DNA of 64,000 bases from positions 1-64,000 of the forward strand of contig JAEDJA010000005.1 in NCBI GenBank assembly GCA_016296575.1, given 5' to 3'. The stretch is from Treponema sp. GTDB taxonomy: Bacteria; Spirochaetota; Spirochaetia; Treponematales; Treponemataceae. Positions 1-8,335 of this stretch are shown in pieces (the stretch's first letter is position 1; the number at the start of each line of letters is the position of its first letter). Under the pieces are notes generated by a model. That model saw only the letters and a list, made by a program, of their open reading frames with translations. It was not told where the DNA came from and did not search any database. Position numbers and translations under genes: made by a program.

Positions 1-45
1 ATGAAATTAGAATAAAAATAAATTAATTATTTAAGAGGTATTTTT

Positions 46-453
46 ATGAAAAAAACTTTAAGTATCGCAAGTTTACTTGCAATGATTTTGTCTGTTGCAA
101 TTTTTACAAGTTGTTCAGAACCAGAACCTTACACTGGTAAATTTTACAACACAGAATATGTAACAAATATTTCGGATGATGAATATAATCAAAACTGGGA
201 AAAAGCAAATTCGAAAACCGCCATAAGGGAACTTCTTGCTACTTACTCATCAAAAGATGGTTATGAAAAGAAAACTAATTTAAAAGATTATGAAGTAGTT
301 AGTTACTTAAAAAGCAAATCGAATATTACAGATGATAAAGTTCAAGCAGATTTATTATTACTTGAAAATACGTATTCATATATTCTTTATGACATTACAG
401 ATGGAAAACCTGGAAGCACTCACAATATATTATTTCTTACAAAAGCAGAATAA
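46..453 (+). CDS. Small putative lipoprotein of unknown function
   Basis: A 135-residue protein whose N-terminus is a lipoprotein signal peptide: a short Lys-rich start, a hydrophobic stretch, and a lipobox ending FTSC near residue 23. The mature part is hydrophilic and Lys/Asp/Tyr rich, with no domain I recognise. An AGAGGT ribosome site lies 5-6 nt before the ATG. A strong intrinsic terminator follows directly, so it ends its own transcript. It is probably envelope-anchored; the function is unknown. Confidence 0.7.
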   Translation: MKKTLSIASLLAMILSVAIFTSCSEPEPYTGKFYNTEYVTNISDDEYNQNWEKANSKTAIRELLATYSSKDGYEKKTNLKDYEVVSYLKSKSNITDDKVQADLLLLENTYSYILYDITDGKPGSTHNILFLTKAE

Positions 454-469
454 ATAAAATCGCATACAG

Positions 470-499
470 AGGTTCTTCATTTTTGAAGAGCCTTTTTTT
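470..499 (+). terminator. Intrinsic terminator after the small lipoprotein gene
   Basis: A 9-bp stem (GGTTCTTCA / TGAAGAGCC, one G-T wobble) with a TTTT loop is followed by seven T residues. It lies 17 nt after the stop codon of the lipoprotein gene. Confidence 0.85.
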
Positions 500-611
500 A
501 TTTTACACAATAAAAACTTAAAAATAATGTAAAAAGGTTATTTCTCTTTCAGCACAATCGGCCGCTATTCTTGATTATGTGATTGATTATTTGAAATAAA
601 AATTCAACAAT

Positions 612-640
612 AATGTCATTCCGAACTGTTTCGAAATCTA
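612..640. repeat. Degenerate REP-like palindromic fragment
   Basis: The stretch containing GTCATTCCGAAC and TTTCGAAATC looks like a worn copy of the palindromic 'GTCATTCCGAAC...TTCGGAATC' type of intergenic repeat seen in many bacteria. I see only this one copy in the window, so the assignment is tentative. The rest of the 454-665 gap holds the terminator and a short open stretch (about 520-600) that may be a decayed coding tail. Confidence 0.3.
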
Positions 641-674
641 TTCAACTAATATTAAACTTATTGAGGTGGATAAA

Positions 675-3137
675 TTGAAAACGACTATTATATTCAAATA
701 CAAAAAAATAATTCTCACATTTTTCTTAATTTTATTTTTCTTTACAAATCTTTTTGCAAAAGAAAGTCAGCTTGCAGGCGACGCAAAAAAAGCTCTTAAA
801 GAATACGCCGGCTATAAAGAACTTATAAATCGCGGTTTTAATTTAAACATGCTGAACAACATAAAGACACCAGAAGATTTATATAAAGTTCTTGAACCCT
901 TTATGATTATTGACGGAAAACCTCTGGACAACACACTTTCTTTTAATGGATATAACTTTGCCCGTCACAAAACAATTCATTTTGAAAATGTATATGGAAC
1001 TATTCAGGAACTTCTGAATAAAGGTTATAAGCCAGACCAGCTTTTTTATTATCCGAGCAAGGGAAAAGAGATTTATCGTGTAGGAAATTTTGTCTGGGAA
1101 AAGCCAAAAGCAGCAAGCTATCCCCAGGGGGATATCAGTTATTATAACAGACCTTTTATGGGAAAGAAAATTGCCTATTTTTTTCCGGGTGTTTTTACAA
1201 AAGATTATTTTAAGCCATATATAAAAGAGATTTCAAAAAAAGAAGCAATTATTGTTGACCTCCGGTTAAATCAAAACGGCTGGGGAGGCCAGTTATATCA
1301 ACTTGGAGAATCCTTGTGTCAGGCAAATTACAAGGGAAAGGTAATTCTGATTATTGACCAGACAACAGGTGCAGATTGTGAAATTGCAATTAAAAATAAT
1401 CTTAAAAATTCATATTATATTAATGGAAGTCAAAAAAAGTGTTATTATGAATGGATTACTCTTGGAGAAAATACCAGCGGAAAAGAAGCTTACGTTTATA
1501 ATGCAAAATGGAATTATAAAGTTGGAGACCTGCAGTTTAATCCTTTACCTGTAAATGAAAATCAATGGATTGCCTGTCCGGAAGGTGAAGGAGTAATGCC
1601 AGATATCTGGGCCGCAAATGATGAAGATATCAATAAAACAATTGAACAGCTGACAGGTGAAAAAAATTTTGCAGAACTTATTAAAGATGTAAGTGAATGG
1701 AGAGCATTTCTTTGTAGCAGCGATAAAGCACTCTGGAATTGGCAATTTTCAAAATTACCTGATATTGTAACCAAAATTAAATCTCACGATGAATATAATA
1801 AAACTGTTGCTAAAATCCTGAAACTTCAGATTAACTATTGCCAGTTAGTAAATAGAAATCAAAATGTACTTTATAATTTTGGAGGCTGGAACTTTCAAGT
1901 TCCAGAATGTGCTTCAAAAGCAAAAAATCCTTCTGAATATATTGCAGCTCATTCAAAAGTTCTGGAAACAAAAGAACGCTGGATTAAGTATCTTGTACAG
2001 AATCATGAAAATCTCATAAATCTTCCATTGGGGTTTGAATTCCCGGACTGTTTTTCAAAATGCAGCACTTATGCAGCATATGCTGACAATTTCAATAAAT
2101 GGATACAAAAAAGAACAGAATGGACAGAACTGCTTCTTCATAACAAAGATAAAACATACAATACACCATACTGGTGGGATTATCCAGATTTCTTTAAATC
2201 ATTCAAAACCGCAGAACAATACACTGATTATTTTTCAAGATGGATAGATTTACGGATTTGGTGGTGCAGTATTCTTTTTGATAATTCTTATGTTATCCAA
2301 AACAACAACATTAGAATTTGGTATGATGCACTCAAAGAAGATGTAAAAGAATGGAAGGATCCCGAAAAGCATCTTGCAGAAATGTCCGCTCACCTTAAAG
2401 AACTGTCTGACTGGATTGTATATCTTCAACCTCATCCTTACGTTATTCCAAAAGATAGGGGAATGGCAAATTTTTATGGAGCAATGAGAATAACTTCTGA
2501 TAAAATTGGAAAAAACTGCTCTGCCATGCCTGAGGATATAGTAAAGCTTCAGAAAACGAATCCGAAGGAATATGTAGAAAAAGTTGTTGCCTATATCAAT
2601 AGTGTAGCTGAAAATGATTTTGAAAAAATCAAAATGGTATTTGATATTGAACAGGAAATTTTGACTTATGATTTTGCAGCTTACCAAAAAGATCTTGAAT
2701 TGATTGACAAAGCAAAAAAAGGAGCTGGTGAAGATTACGAGCTTTATTCAAAGAATCTAAATGAAGAATTTAAAAAAGATGGATATATCTGGCCAGGACA
2801 GGATTGGAAAACTGTACTGGAAAAAGGTATCTGTGTTTGTGAAGGGTATTCAAGACTTATGCAGTATTTCTGTTACAGACTGGGAATTAAATGTGATGTA
2901 ATTTCCAATCCTAAAGATATGATGTTTGCAGTAGGTCATGCCTGGAACATTGTACAGATTAATGGTGAAGATTATTTTCTTGATGCAACCTGGGGTCCTG
3001 CCTGGCTTTTTATGGAGCCGGAATCTTTCTTAAAAGGCGGCCATTTCCCAAAAGAGCCGGAACAGCAGCTTCTTGAAAAACCAATGACTCTAGATGAATA
3101 CAAAAAACTTAAAAACTATGAGGGAAATAATAGTTAG
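675..3137 (+). CDS. Exported protein with S41-protease-like and transglutaminase-like domains
   Basis: A large secreted protein of about 820 residues. A TTG start at 675 is preferred over the GTG at 666 because AGGTGG lies 5 nt before it and a signal peptide (Lys-rich start, then a Phe/Leu-rich core ending near NLFAK) begins there. Residues ~160-260 resemble the core of S41 C-terminal-processing proteases (IIVDLRLNQNGWGG, then VILIIDQTTGADCEIA). The position expected to carry the Ser nucleophile is not Ser. Residues ~700-790 form a transglutaminase-like Cys-His-Asp domain (GICVCEGYSRLM, GHAWNIV, FLDATWG). The central part contains Trp-rich repeated segments of the W-x-x-x-L/F type. It is probably periplasmic or surface exposed. 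The substrate is unknown. Confidence 0.7.
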   Translation: MKTTIIFKYKKIILTFFLILFFFTNLFAKESQLAGDAKKALKEYAGYKELINRGFNLNMLNNIKTPEDLYKVLEPFMIIDGKPLDNTLSFNGYNFARHKTIHFENVYGTIQELLNKGYKPDQLFYYPSKGKEIYRVGNFVWEKPKAASYPQGDISYYNRPFMGKKIAYFFPGVFTKDYFKPYIKEISKKEAIIVDLRLNQNGWGGQLYQLGESLCQANYKGKVILIIDQTTGADCEIAIKNNLKNSYYINGSQKKCYYEWITLGENTSGKEAYVYNAKWNYKVGDLQFNPLPVNENQWIACPEGEGVMPDIWAANDEDINKTIEQLTGEKNFAELIKDVSEWRAFLCSSDKALWNWQFSKLPDIVTKIKSHDEYNKTVAKILKLQINYCQLVNRNQNVLYNFGGWNFQVPECASKAKNPSEYIAAHSKVLETKERWIKYLVQNHENLINLPLGFEFPDCFSKCSTYAAYADNFNKWIQKRTEWTELLLHNKDKTYNTPYWWDYPDFFKSFKTAEQYTDYFSRWIDLRIWWCSILFDNSYVIQNNNIRIWYDALKEDVKEWKDPEKHLAEMSAHLKELSDWIVYLQPHPYVIPKDRGMANFYGAMRITSDKIGKNCSAMPEDIVKLQKTNPKEYVEKVVAYINSVAENDFEKIKMVFDIEQEILTYDFAAYQKDLELIDKAKKGAGEDYELYSKNLNEEFKKDGYIWPGQDWKTVLEKGICVCEGYSRLMQYFCYRLGIKCDVISNPKDMMFAVGHAWNIVQINGEDYFLDATWGPAWLFMEPESFLKGGHFPKEPEQQLLEKPMTLDEYKKLKNYEGNNS

Positions 3138-3145
3138 AAATATGG

Positions 3146-3484
3146 TTACTGAATCTCTACCTCAATCTCAACTTTTCTAAATTCTTTCAGAACATCATTT
3201 TCCTCTGTCAAATCAAGAACTGGTTCCCCATCTACATCAAAATGAACACGTCTTATTCCACTTGAACGCGGAGCTTGAGTTCCAGGTCTGGCATGATATG
3301 TATTCCAAACTACACCATCTTCATCAATCACATAAGCATTGTGACCAGTTCCAAACTCACCCTCAATACTGCGAGAAGAAAGCAAAGGATAACCCGTTTT
3401 TTTCCAGTTTTCACGCTCCAAAGGATTTTTCCCTTTTTCAATCTGTAAAAGTCCAACTACGTAAGCGGCATACAAGGAAAAATG
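3146..3484 (-). pseudogene. C-terminal remnant of a GH43 glycosidase
   Basis: About 110 residues on the minus strand match the last third of a family-43 glycoside hydrolase: a GTGHNAYVIDEDG strand followed by YHARPGT, which corresponds to the GxGHN...YH region of GH43 blades 4-5. Recognisable GH43 sequence begins abruptly at about 3,480, without the catalytic N-terminal blades. On the other side of that point lies an unrelated gene in opposite orientation. It is not a copy of the intact GH43 gene at 5128-6522, whose corresponding region is different. I therefore read it as a deletion or rearrangement remnant, not an active enzyme. Confidence 0.7.
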
Positions 3485-3835
3485 TTTGAGCTTTCGGCTA
3501 AGAAAAACTTTTCCAGTAAAGAATTCATTGATTTTTACATGCAGAGTCAGACTGCAAAATTTTTTGATTTACCTTATGACAGAACTCAATGGATGGGTGA
3601 AGAAAATCTTTTATATGATGTAATGGAAGAAAATCCAAAACTACCAACTGGAAAAACTTATGACTGTGAATCCCTCTTCTGGATAGGCTACACTTATCGT
3701 TACTGGCATTTTCTTACAAACGATAGCAGTGAATCAATTGTAAAAAAATGCAACGCAGAAATGATGCACACATTGTATCCGGCATATCACACTCTTGATT
3801 GTGCTCAGGCAATTGAACGAATTATTGAAGCATAG
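3482..3835 (+). CDS. Small protein, possibly 5'-truncated, unknown function
   Basis: A 117-residue frame starting exactly at the breakpoint with the GH43 remnant. It has only a poor ribosome site (AAGGA a few bases before the ATG) and its frame is open only to 3449 upstream. The sequence is Tyr/Trp/Phe rich (WIGYTYRYWHFL) and ends LYPAYHTLDCAQAIERI. That ending vaguely resembles small proteins accompanying DUF3990/DUF3791-type toxin-antitoxin loci, but this is weak. The protein may have lost its natural N-terminus in the same event that truncated the GH43 gene. Confidence 0.45.
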   Translation: MFELSAKKNFSSKEFIDFYMQSQTAKFFDLPYDRTQWMGEENLLYDVMEENPKLPTGKTYDCESLFWIGYTYRYWHFLTNDSSESIVKKCNAEMMHTLYPAYHTLDCAQAIERIIEA

Positions 3836-3904
3836 CCTTTAAGTGTTTATATCAAATAAACCACAAAACCCAGAATCAGCAGCTGAAGTGCCCTCTCTAT
3901 TTAA

Positions 3905-5113
3905 TTAGAGCATTTTTTCCAATCGTTCACGAATGGCAGCAATGTACTCCCAGGAGTTCAGGATTTTCTTTGCTGGTGGGTTTGCGATGCGGGCAATATC
4001 ACCTGTCATGTAACCTTCTTCGATTGTATCCAAAGTTGCTTTTTCAAGCTTCTTAGCAAAATCTACAAGTTCAGGTGTTTCATCCAGTTCACCGCGTTTT
4101 GCAAGAGCACCTGTCCATGCAAAAATAGTTGCTACAGGGTTTGTAGAAGTTTTTTCACCTTTAAGGTAGCGGTAATAGTGTTTCTGAACTGTTCCGTGAG
4201 AAGCTTCAAATTCAAATTTTCCGTCTGGACTTACAAGAACAGATGTCATCATAGCCAAACTTCCACAGGCAGATGCAATCATATCCGACATAACATCACC
4301 ATCGTAGTTTTTTGTGGCCCACATAAATCCGCCTTCAGAACGCATAACTCGAGCTACTGCATCATCAATAAGTGTGTAAAAGTATTCGATTCCTGCTGCT
4401 TCGAATTTTGCTTTGAATTCTTCATCGTAAATCTTCTGGAAAATTGCCTTGAAGTTTCCATCATAAGTTTTTGAAATTGTATCTTTTGCACCGAACCAAA
4501 CTGAAATCTTGCGGTCCAATGCGTATGTAAGACAACAGCGGGCAAAGCTTTCAATTGATTTGTCCAGGTTGTGGATTCCCTGAATGATTCCAGGTCCCGG
4601 CATATCTTTGATGAGCTTACGGATTACAGTTCCGTCTTCACCAGTGAAAACAAGCTCAGCTTTTCCTGCACATGGAGTTTTGATTTCTGTATTTTTGTAG
4701 ATGTCACCGTATGCATGACGACCAAGAACGATTGGTTTTTCCCAGCATGAAACTGTTCCGTGAACATTTTTAACAAAGATTGGCTCACGGAAAACTGTTC
4801 CGTCCAGTTCTGCACGGATGATTCCGTTTGGTGAAGGTGTAAGCTGTTTAAGATTGTATTCCTCAACACGAGCCTGATTAGATGTAATTGTTGCACATTT
4901 TACACCTACTCCAAGACGTTTGATGGCAGCAGCACTTTCGTAAGTTACTTTATCATCGCTGTCATCGCGGCTTTTCAGTCCCAGGTCATAGTATTCAGTT
5001 TTAAGGTCAACGAAAGGCAGAAGAAGTTCATCTTTAATAACTTTCCACAAAACTCTTGTCATTTCATCGCCGTCAAGTTCAGCGATAGCGTTTTTCATTG
5101 CAATTTTAGCCAT
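3905..5113 (-). CDS. icd: NADP-dependent isocitrate dehydrogenase
   Basis: A 402-residue isocitrate dehydrogenase of the dimeric, eukaryote-like type. It oxidises isocitrate to 2-oxoglutarate with NADP+, supplying glutamate carbon and NADPH in the cytoplasm. The substrate loop SPNGIIR (residues 94-100) is present, as is the C-terminal HGTVQKHYYRYLKGE region typical of this subfamily. Length is normal. It is the last gene of an apparent purC-GH43-icd transcript, 14 nt after the GH43 gene, with a GGAAA ribosome site in that gap. Confidence 0.95.
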   Translation of the reverse strand: MAKIAMKNAIAELDGDEMTRVLWKVIKDELLLPFVDLKTEYYDLGLKSRDDSDDKVTYESAAAIKRLGVGVKCATITSNQARVEEYNLKQLTPSPNGIIRAELDGTVFREPIFVKNVHGTVSCWEKPIVLGRHAYGDIYKNTEIKTPCAGKAELVFTGEDGTVIRKLIKDMPGPGIIQGIHNLDKSIESFARCCLTYALDRKISVWFGAKDTISKTYDGNFKAIFQKIYDEEFKAKFEAAGIEYFYTLIDDAVARVMRSEGGFMWATKNYDGDVMSDMIASACGSLAMMTSVLVSPDGKFEFEASHGTVQKHYYRYLKGEKTSTNPVATIFAWTGALAKRGELDETPELVDFAKKLEKATLDTIEEGYMTGDIARIANPPAKKILNSWEYIAAIRERLEKML

Positions 5114-5127
5114 TTTTATTTCCTTAT

Positions 5128-6522
5128 TTAATCAAACCAGAATCTTCTGATCTGTGGATTTCCTTCACCTTTGAAAGTAAAGTACAGAGCGTGAACTCCG
5201 TCCGGGATTTCTACATTACATGAAGCTTTTACCCAAATATTTGTATATCCTACTTTAATTTCACCCCACACTTTACCACCAATTTCTGTTCGTACTTCAA
5301 AAACACCATTGGCATAAGCACGGGTTTCAAGTGTAATCTTTTTTACACCCTTAAAATCAAAATATTTAAAACCGGCAGTAGCAGAATTATACATTCGGGT
5401 AATATAAGAAAGATCTTCTTCACCATCAGTACATTCCTGCATAATTTTAGGGAAACCATCTGCTACATAAAGCTGAGGTTTATCTGTAAACAAGTTACAG
5501 GCAATATTAGCGTTGTATTCCCCTTCCGCTTTAAGAGGACCGCCATTCAATCCGCAGGAAGTAATTTCTACCTGTGGAATAAGGCCGTCTTCAGTAAACG
5601 TAATTTTTTCTGCACAACCCTGTCGAGAATACCAGTCACCGTTTGTATGACGGTGGTAGAAGATAAACCAGTCATCACCAATTTCTACGATACTTCCGTG
5701 GTTGTTGGCCCCGTAACAAGATGGCATGTCAGCCTTTTTGTATGAATCAATTCCAATGTCAGAGTTTGAAACGATTACACCGCGGTAAACAAATCCTTCA
5801 CGTGGGTTTTTACTTGTTGCATAACAAAGCTCGTGCATCACTTCAGATGAATAAACAAAGTAGTATGTGTCCCCTCGCTTTCGGATAGAACTTGCTTCAA
5901 AGAATGCATGGCCTTCAAATCCTGTTCCGGCACTGTATTCACACCCTGGAGCAACAAGAACAGGTTCTTCAATAATTGTAAGCATATCTTTATCAAGAGT
6001 TACACACCATGAACCGTGACGGCTTTTGTCACCCCGACCACAGAACCCTGTATAAAGATAAGTTTTATCACCTTCAGTAAGAACTCCAGGATCAAACTGA
6101 GGTTCATCACCTTCCCGTTCTCCAAGAAGTGTTCCATCAGCATAATGAACATACCCATGAAACTTAAATGGTCCCTGAGGCACATCGCTGACTGCTACTG
6201 AAACCATGGAAAATTTATCAAGACAGTAGAACAGATAGTATTTTCCGTCAGGTCCAACAGTAATATCTGGAGCATAAAGAACAGCAAATCCGTCTTTATT
6301 GGCAGGATCATCAGTTTTTTTATAAGAAACCCCTTCATATCTCCAGTTTCCAAGGTCATCTACAGGAGCACTCCAACTGACATAGTCATTCAGACAGAAA
6401 ACCGGGCTTCCGTAGTGATCGTGGGAACCGTAAACATAAACACGGCCATTAAAAACGTAAGGTTCTCCGTCCGGAATATATTCATAAGTAGGAAGATAAG
6501 GATTGAAAGCCTGTTTTTTCAT
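5128..6522 (-). CDS. Intracellular GH43 glycosidase with CBM6-like C-terminus
   Basis: A 464-residue family-43 glycoside hydrolase, expected to release arabinose or xylose residues from arabinoxylan-type oligosaccharides. Residues 1-~330 are the five-bladed propeller. The early Asp in IPDGEPYVF, the middle Asp in YAPDITVGPDG and the acid Glu in FEASSIRKRGD are in the expected order. Residues ~345-464 look like a CBM6-type carbohydrate-binding beta-sandwich (FKYFDFKGVKKI ... GVHALYFTFKG). There is no signal peptide, so it acts on imported sugars. It sits 9 nt after purC and 14 nt before icd, an unusual location for a glycosidase. The exact substrate cannot be told from sequence. Confidence 0.88.
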   Translation of the reverse strand: MKKQAFNPYLPTYEYIPDGEPYVFNGRVYVYGSHDHYGSPVFCLNDYVSWSAPVDDLGNWRYEGVSYKKTDDPANKDGFAVLYAPDITVGPDGKYYLFYCLDKFSMVSVAVSDVPQGPFKFHGYVHYADGTLLGEREGDEPQFDPGVLTEGDKTYLYTGFCGRGDKSRHGSWCVTLDKDMLTIIEEPVLVAPGCEYSAGTGFEGHAFFEASSIRKRGDTYYFVYSSEVMHELCYATSKNPREGFVYRGVIVSNSDIGIDSYKKADMPSCYGANNHGSIVEIGDDWFIFYHRHTNGDWYSRQGCAEKITFTEDGLIPQVEITSCGLNGGPLKAEGEYNANIACNLFTDKPQLYVADGFPKIMQECTDGEEDLSYITRMYNSATAGFKYFDFKGVKKITLETRAYANGVFEVRTEIGGKVWGEIKVGYTNIWVKASCNVEIPDGVHALYFTFKGEGNPQIRRFWFD

Positions 6523-6531
6523 AAATTATCC

Positions 6532-7380
6532 TTATTTTGTTCCTGTGATTTTAAACTGACATTCTTTGTAGATTTCAGATGTTTTTGCTACAACGTCAGC
6601 AGGAATTTCTTTGATACTTGGATCGCCGGCAAGATTATTTGCTTTGAGCCAGTCGCGTATAAACTGTTTGTCGTAAGATGCTGGACTTGATCCTACTTCG
6701 TATTTTGAAAGATCCCAGAAACGGCTTGAATCAGGTGTAAGTACTTCATCACCAAGAACCAAATCTCCGTTTTCATCAAGACCGAATTCAAATTTTGTAT
6801 CAGCAATGATGATTCCGTTTTTGTAGGCGTGATCGTAGCATTTTTTGTAAACTGCAAGAGCGGCCTGTTCAATTTTTGTAGCCAGTTCATCACCAAGGTC
6901 TTTTTTCATATAATCCAAAGTAACGTTGATATCATGACCTTCAGCTGCTTTTGTAGAAGGTGTTACAATTGGCTGTTCCAGTTTTTCTGCCTGCTGGTAT
7001 TCTTTGTCAAAGCTGTGTCCCAAAAATGGTTCACCCTTTTTATAGGCTTCGTACATTGAACCGAACATATAACCACGAACGATTACTTCGTATGGAATCA
7101 TCTTAAGTTTTTTAACCAGGATTGTGCGTCCTTCGTATTCAGGCTTCTGAAATTCTGCAGGCATATCTTTAAGATCGCTTGAAATCATATGATTTTTTAC
7201 GATATCACCTGTCATACCAAACCAGAAGTTAGAAAGAGCATTGAGCACCTTACCCTTGTCTGTAATAAGAGTTGGAAGAATAACGTCAAAAGCTGAAAGG
7301 CGGTCTGTTGTAACAATTACCATGCGTCCGTCTTCAAGATCATAAACTTCACGAACTTTTCCCGAAATAATCTTTTTCAT
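6532..7380 (-). CDS. purC: SAICAR synthase
   Basis: Phosphoribosylaminoimidazole-succinocarboxamide synthase, which joins aspartate to CAIR with ATP in purine synthesis. From the start at 7380 it is 282 residues (MKKIISGKVREVYDL...), with typical KVREVYD, MIPYEVIVRGYMFGSMYEAY and DTKFEFGLD segments. I reject the longer start at 7398. A GAGG ribosome site lies 6-7 nt before 7380, and a near-perfect promoter (7399-7427) predicts a transcript start near 7391, downstream of 7398. It heads a purC-GH43-icd transcription unit. Confidence 0.95.
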   Translation of the reverse strand: MKKIISGKVREVYDLEDGRMVIVTTDRLSAFDVILPTLITDKGKVLNALSNFWFGMTGDIVKNHMISSDLKDMPAEFQKPEYEGRTILVKKLKMIPYEVIVRGYMFGSMYEAYKKGEPFLGHSFDKEYQQAEKLEQPIVTPSTKAAEGHDINVTLDYMKKDLGDELATKIEQAALAVYKKCYDHAYKNGIIIADTKFEFGLDENGDLVLGDEVLTPDSSRFWDLSKYEVGSSPASYDKQFIRDWLKANNLAGDPSIKEIPADVVAKTSEIYKECQFKITGTK

Positions 7381-7398
7381 GTAAATACCTCTAGCCAT

Positions 7399-7427
7399 AT
7401 TATAAAAAAAAGAGGTGATTTTTTCAA
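7399..7427 (-). promoter_or_regulatory. Sigma-70-type promoter of purC
   Basis: On the minus strand TTGAAA (7422-7427), a 17-nt spacer, then TATAAT (7399-7404). The predicted transcript start near 7391 leaves a leader of only about 11 nt containing the ribosome site. No purine operator was recognised. Confidence 0.75.
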
Positions 7428-7448
7428 TTAAGTAGAATTGCCTGGATT

Positions 7449-8159
7449 TTATGGAAGATAAGTTTTATCGATATGACGCATACTTTCAAAAAGATGTTCT
7501 TTTTTTATTCGGCTGCCTTCCGTAAGCTGTTCCAGAAGCATTCGGGCATGTTTTCGATCCCCATTTTCCAGAAAGTCGCAGGTACAAGTAAAACCAGCAT
7601 AACCTTCAATTTCTGCTTCTTCTTTAAGATAATCTTCACTTACATAACATAAAGGCCGGATTATTTCGACAGGATATTTTTCATATTGCAGACGAGGAGG
7701 CATTGTGGTGATTTTAGCCTGATTCAGCATATTCATAAGCAGGGTTTCAAGAATATCATCCATGTGATGTCCAAGGGCAATTTTATTGTAACCGTTTGCC
7801 ATTGCATATCGAAGCAATTCTGTACGACGCTGGGTTGTGCACCAGTAGCAGCTCATTTTACGTCCCGGTTTCAATCTTTCCTGAACGTTGATTTCCACTA
7901 CATTTTCTTTTACGCCCCATTTCTTAAATAAAGCACTGATTCTCTCTGGAAGCCCTCCACTAACCTCACTGGCTATGTTTAGAATTCCAAATTCAAAATT
8001 ACAGTCTGGTCTTTTTATTCTGTTAGAAAAATAATGAATTAGAGCAGTTGAATCTTTTCCACCTGAAGCACCAATTAGGATTTTATCGCCTGGTTCTATC
8101 ATTTTATAATCAAAGATGGCTTTATCAATGAAAGCTGAAATTTTTGGTCTATCTTCCAT
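7449..8159 (-). CDS. ttcA: TtcA-family tRNA 2-thiocytidine ATPase
   Basis: A PP-loop ATP pyrophosphatase of the TtcA family, which adenylates and thiolates C32 of certain tRNAs using an iron-sulfur cluster. The SGGKDS loop is at residues 32-37. Cys104 and Cys107 (SCYWC) form the cluster CxxC. A second Cys pair, at 192/194, is spaced as CxC rather than the usual CxxC. The start at 8159 is chosen because AGGG lies about 6 nt upstream; a longer reading to 8201 has no such site. It is 236 residues, at the short end for the family. It probably follows miaA, another tRNA-modification gene, across a structured gap. Confidence 0.85.
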   Translation of the reverse strand: MEDRPKISAFIDKAIFDYKMIEPGDKILIGASGGKDSTALIHYFSNRIKRPDCNFEFGILNIASEVSGGLPERISALFKKWGVKENVVEINVQERLKPGRKMSCYWCTTQRRTELLRYAMANGYNKIALGHHMDDILETLLMNMLNQAKITTMPPRLQYEKYPVEIIRPLCYVSEDYLKEEAEIEGYAGFTCTCDFLENGDRKHARMLLEQLTEGSRIKKEHLFESMRHIDKTYLP

Positions 8160-8202
8160 ATTTATCCCTGAATTTGTACTGAATATAAAACATACATCCA
8201 TC

Positions 8203-8330
8203 GCGACTTAAATGTCTACGCAGTAACCCGACACATAACGCACGAGTCCTCGTCGCTTCGCTCCTGCGGTAATGCGTTCTGTGCCGGAACACTGCTTCGC
8301 ATTTATGTGCAATAAACTTTACGCTTTATA
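8203..8330. repeat. Structured intergenic element between miaA and ttcA
   Basis: This GC-richer stretch contains an imperfect inverted repeat: GACACATAACGCA (8230-8242) against TGCGTTCTGTGCC (8273-8285), 11 of 13 pairs. The 30-nt loop itself has CGAG/CTCG-like and CGCTTCGC motifs. CACATAA (8233-8239) can alternatively pair with TTATGTG (8303-8309). No ORF with coding character crosses it and it matches no RNA family I know. Confidence 0.45.
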
Positions 8331-8335
8331 TGCAG

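Noticed and set aside
520..600. 27-residue open stretch ending SAAILDYVIDYLK
   Set aside because: It could be the tail of a decayed gene, but it has no start codon and is too short to identify.
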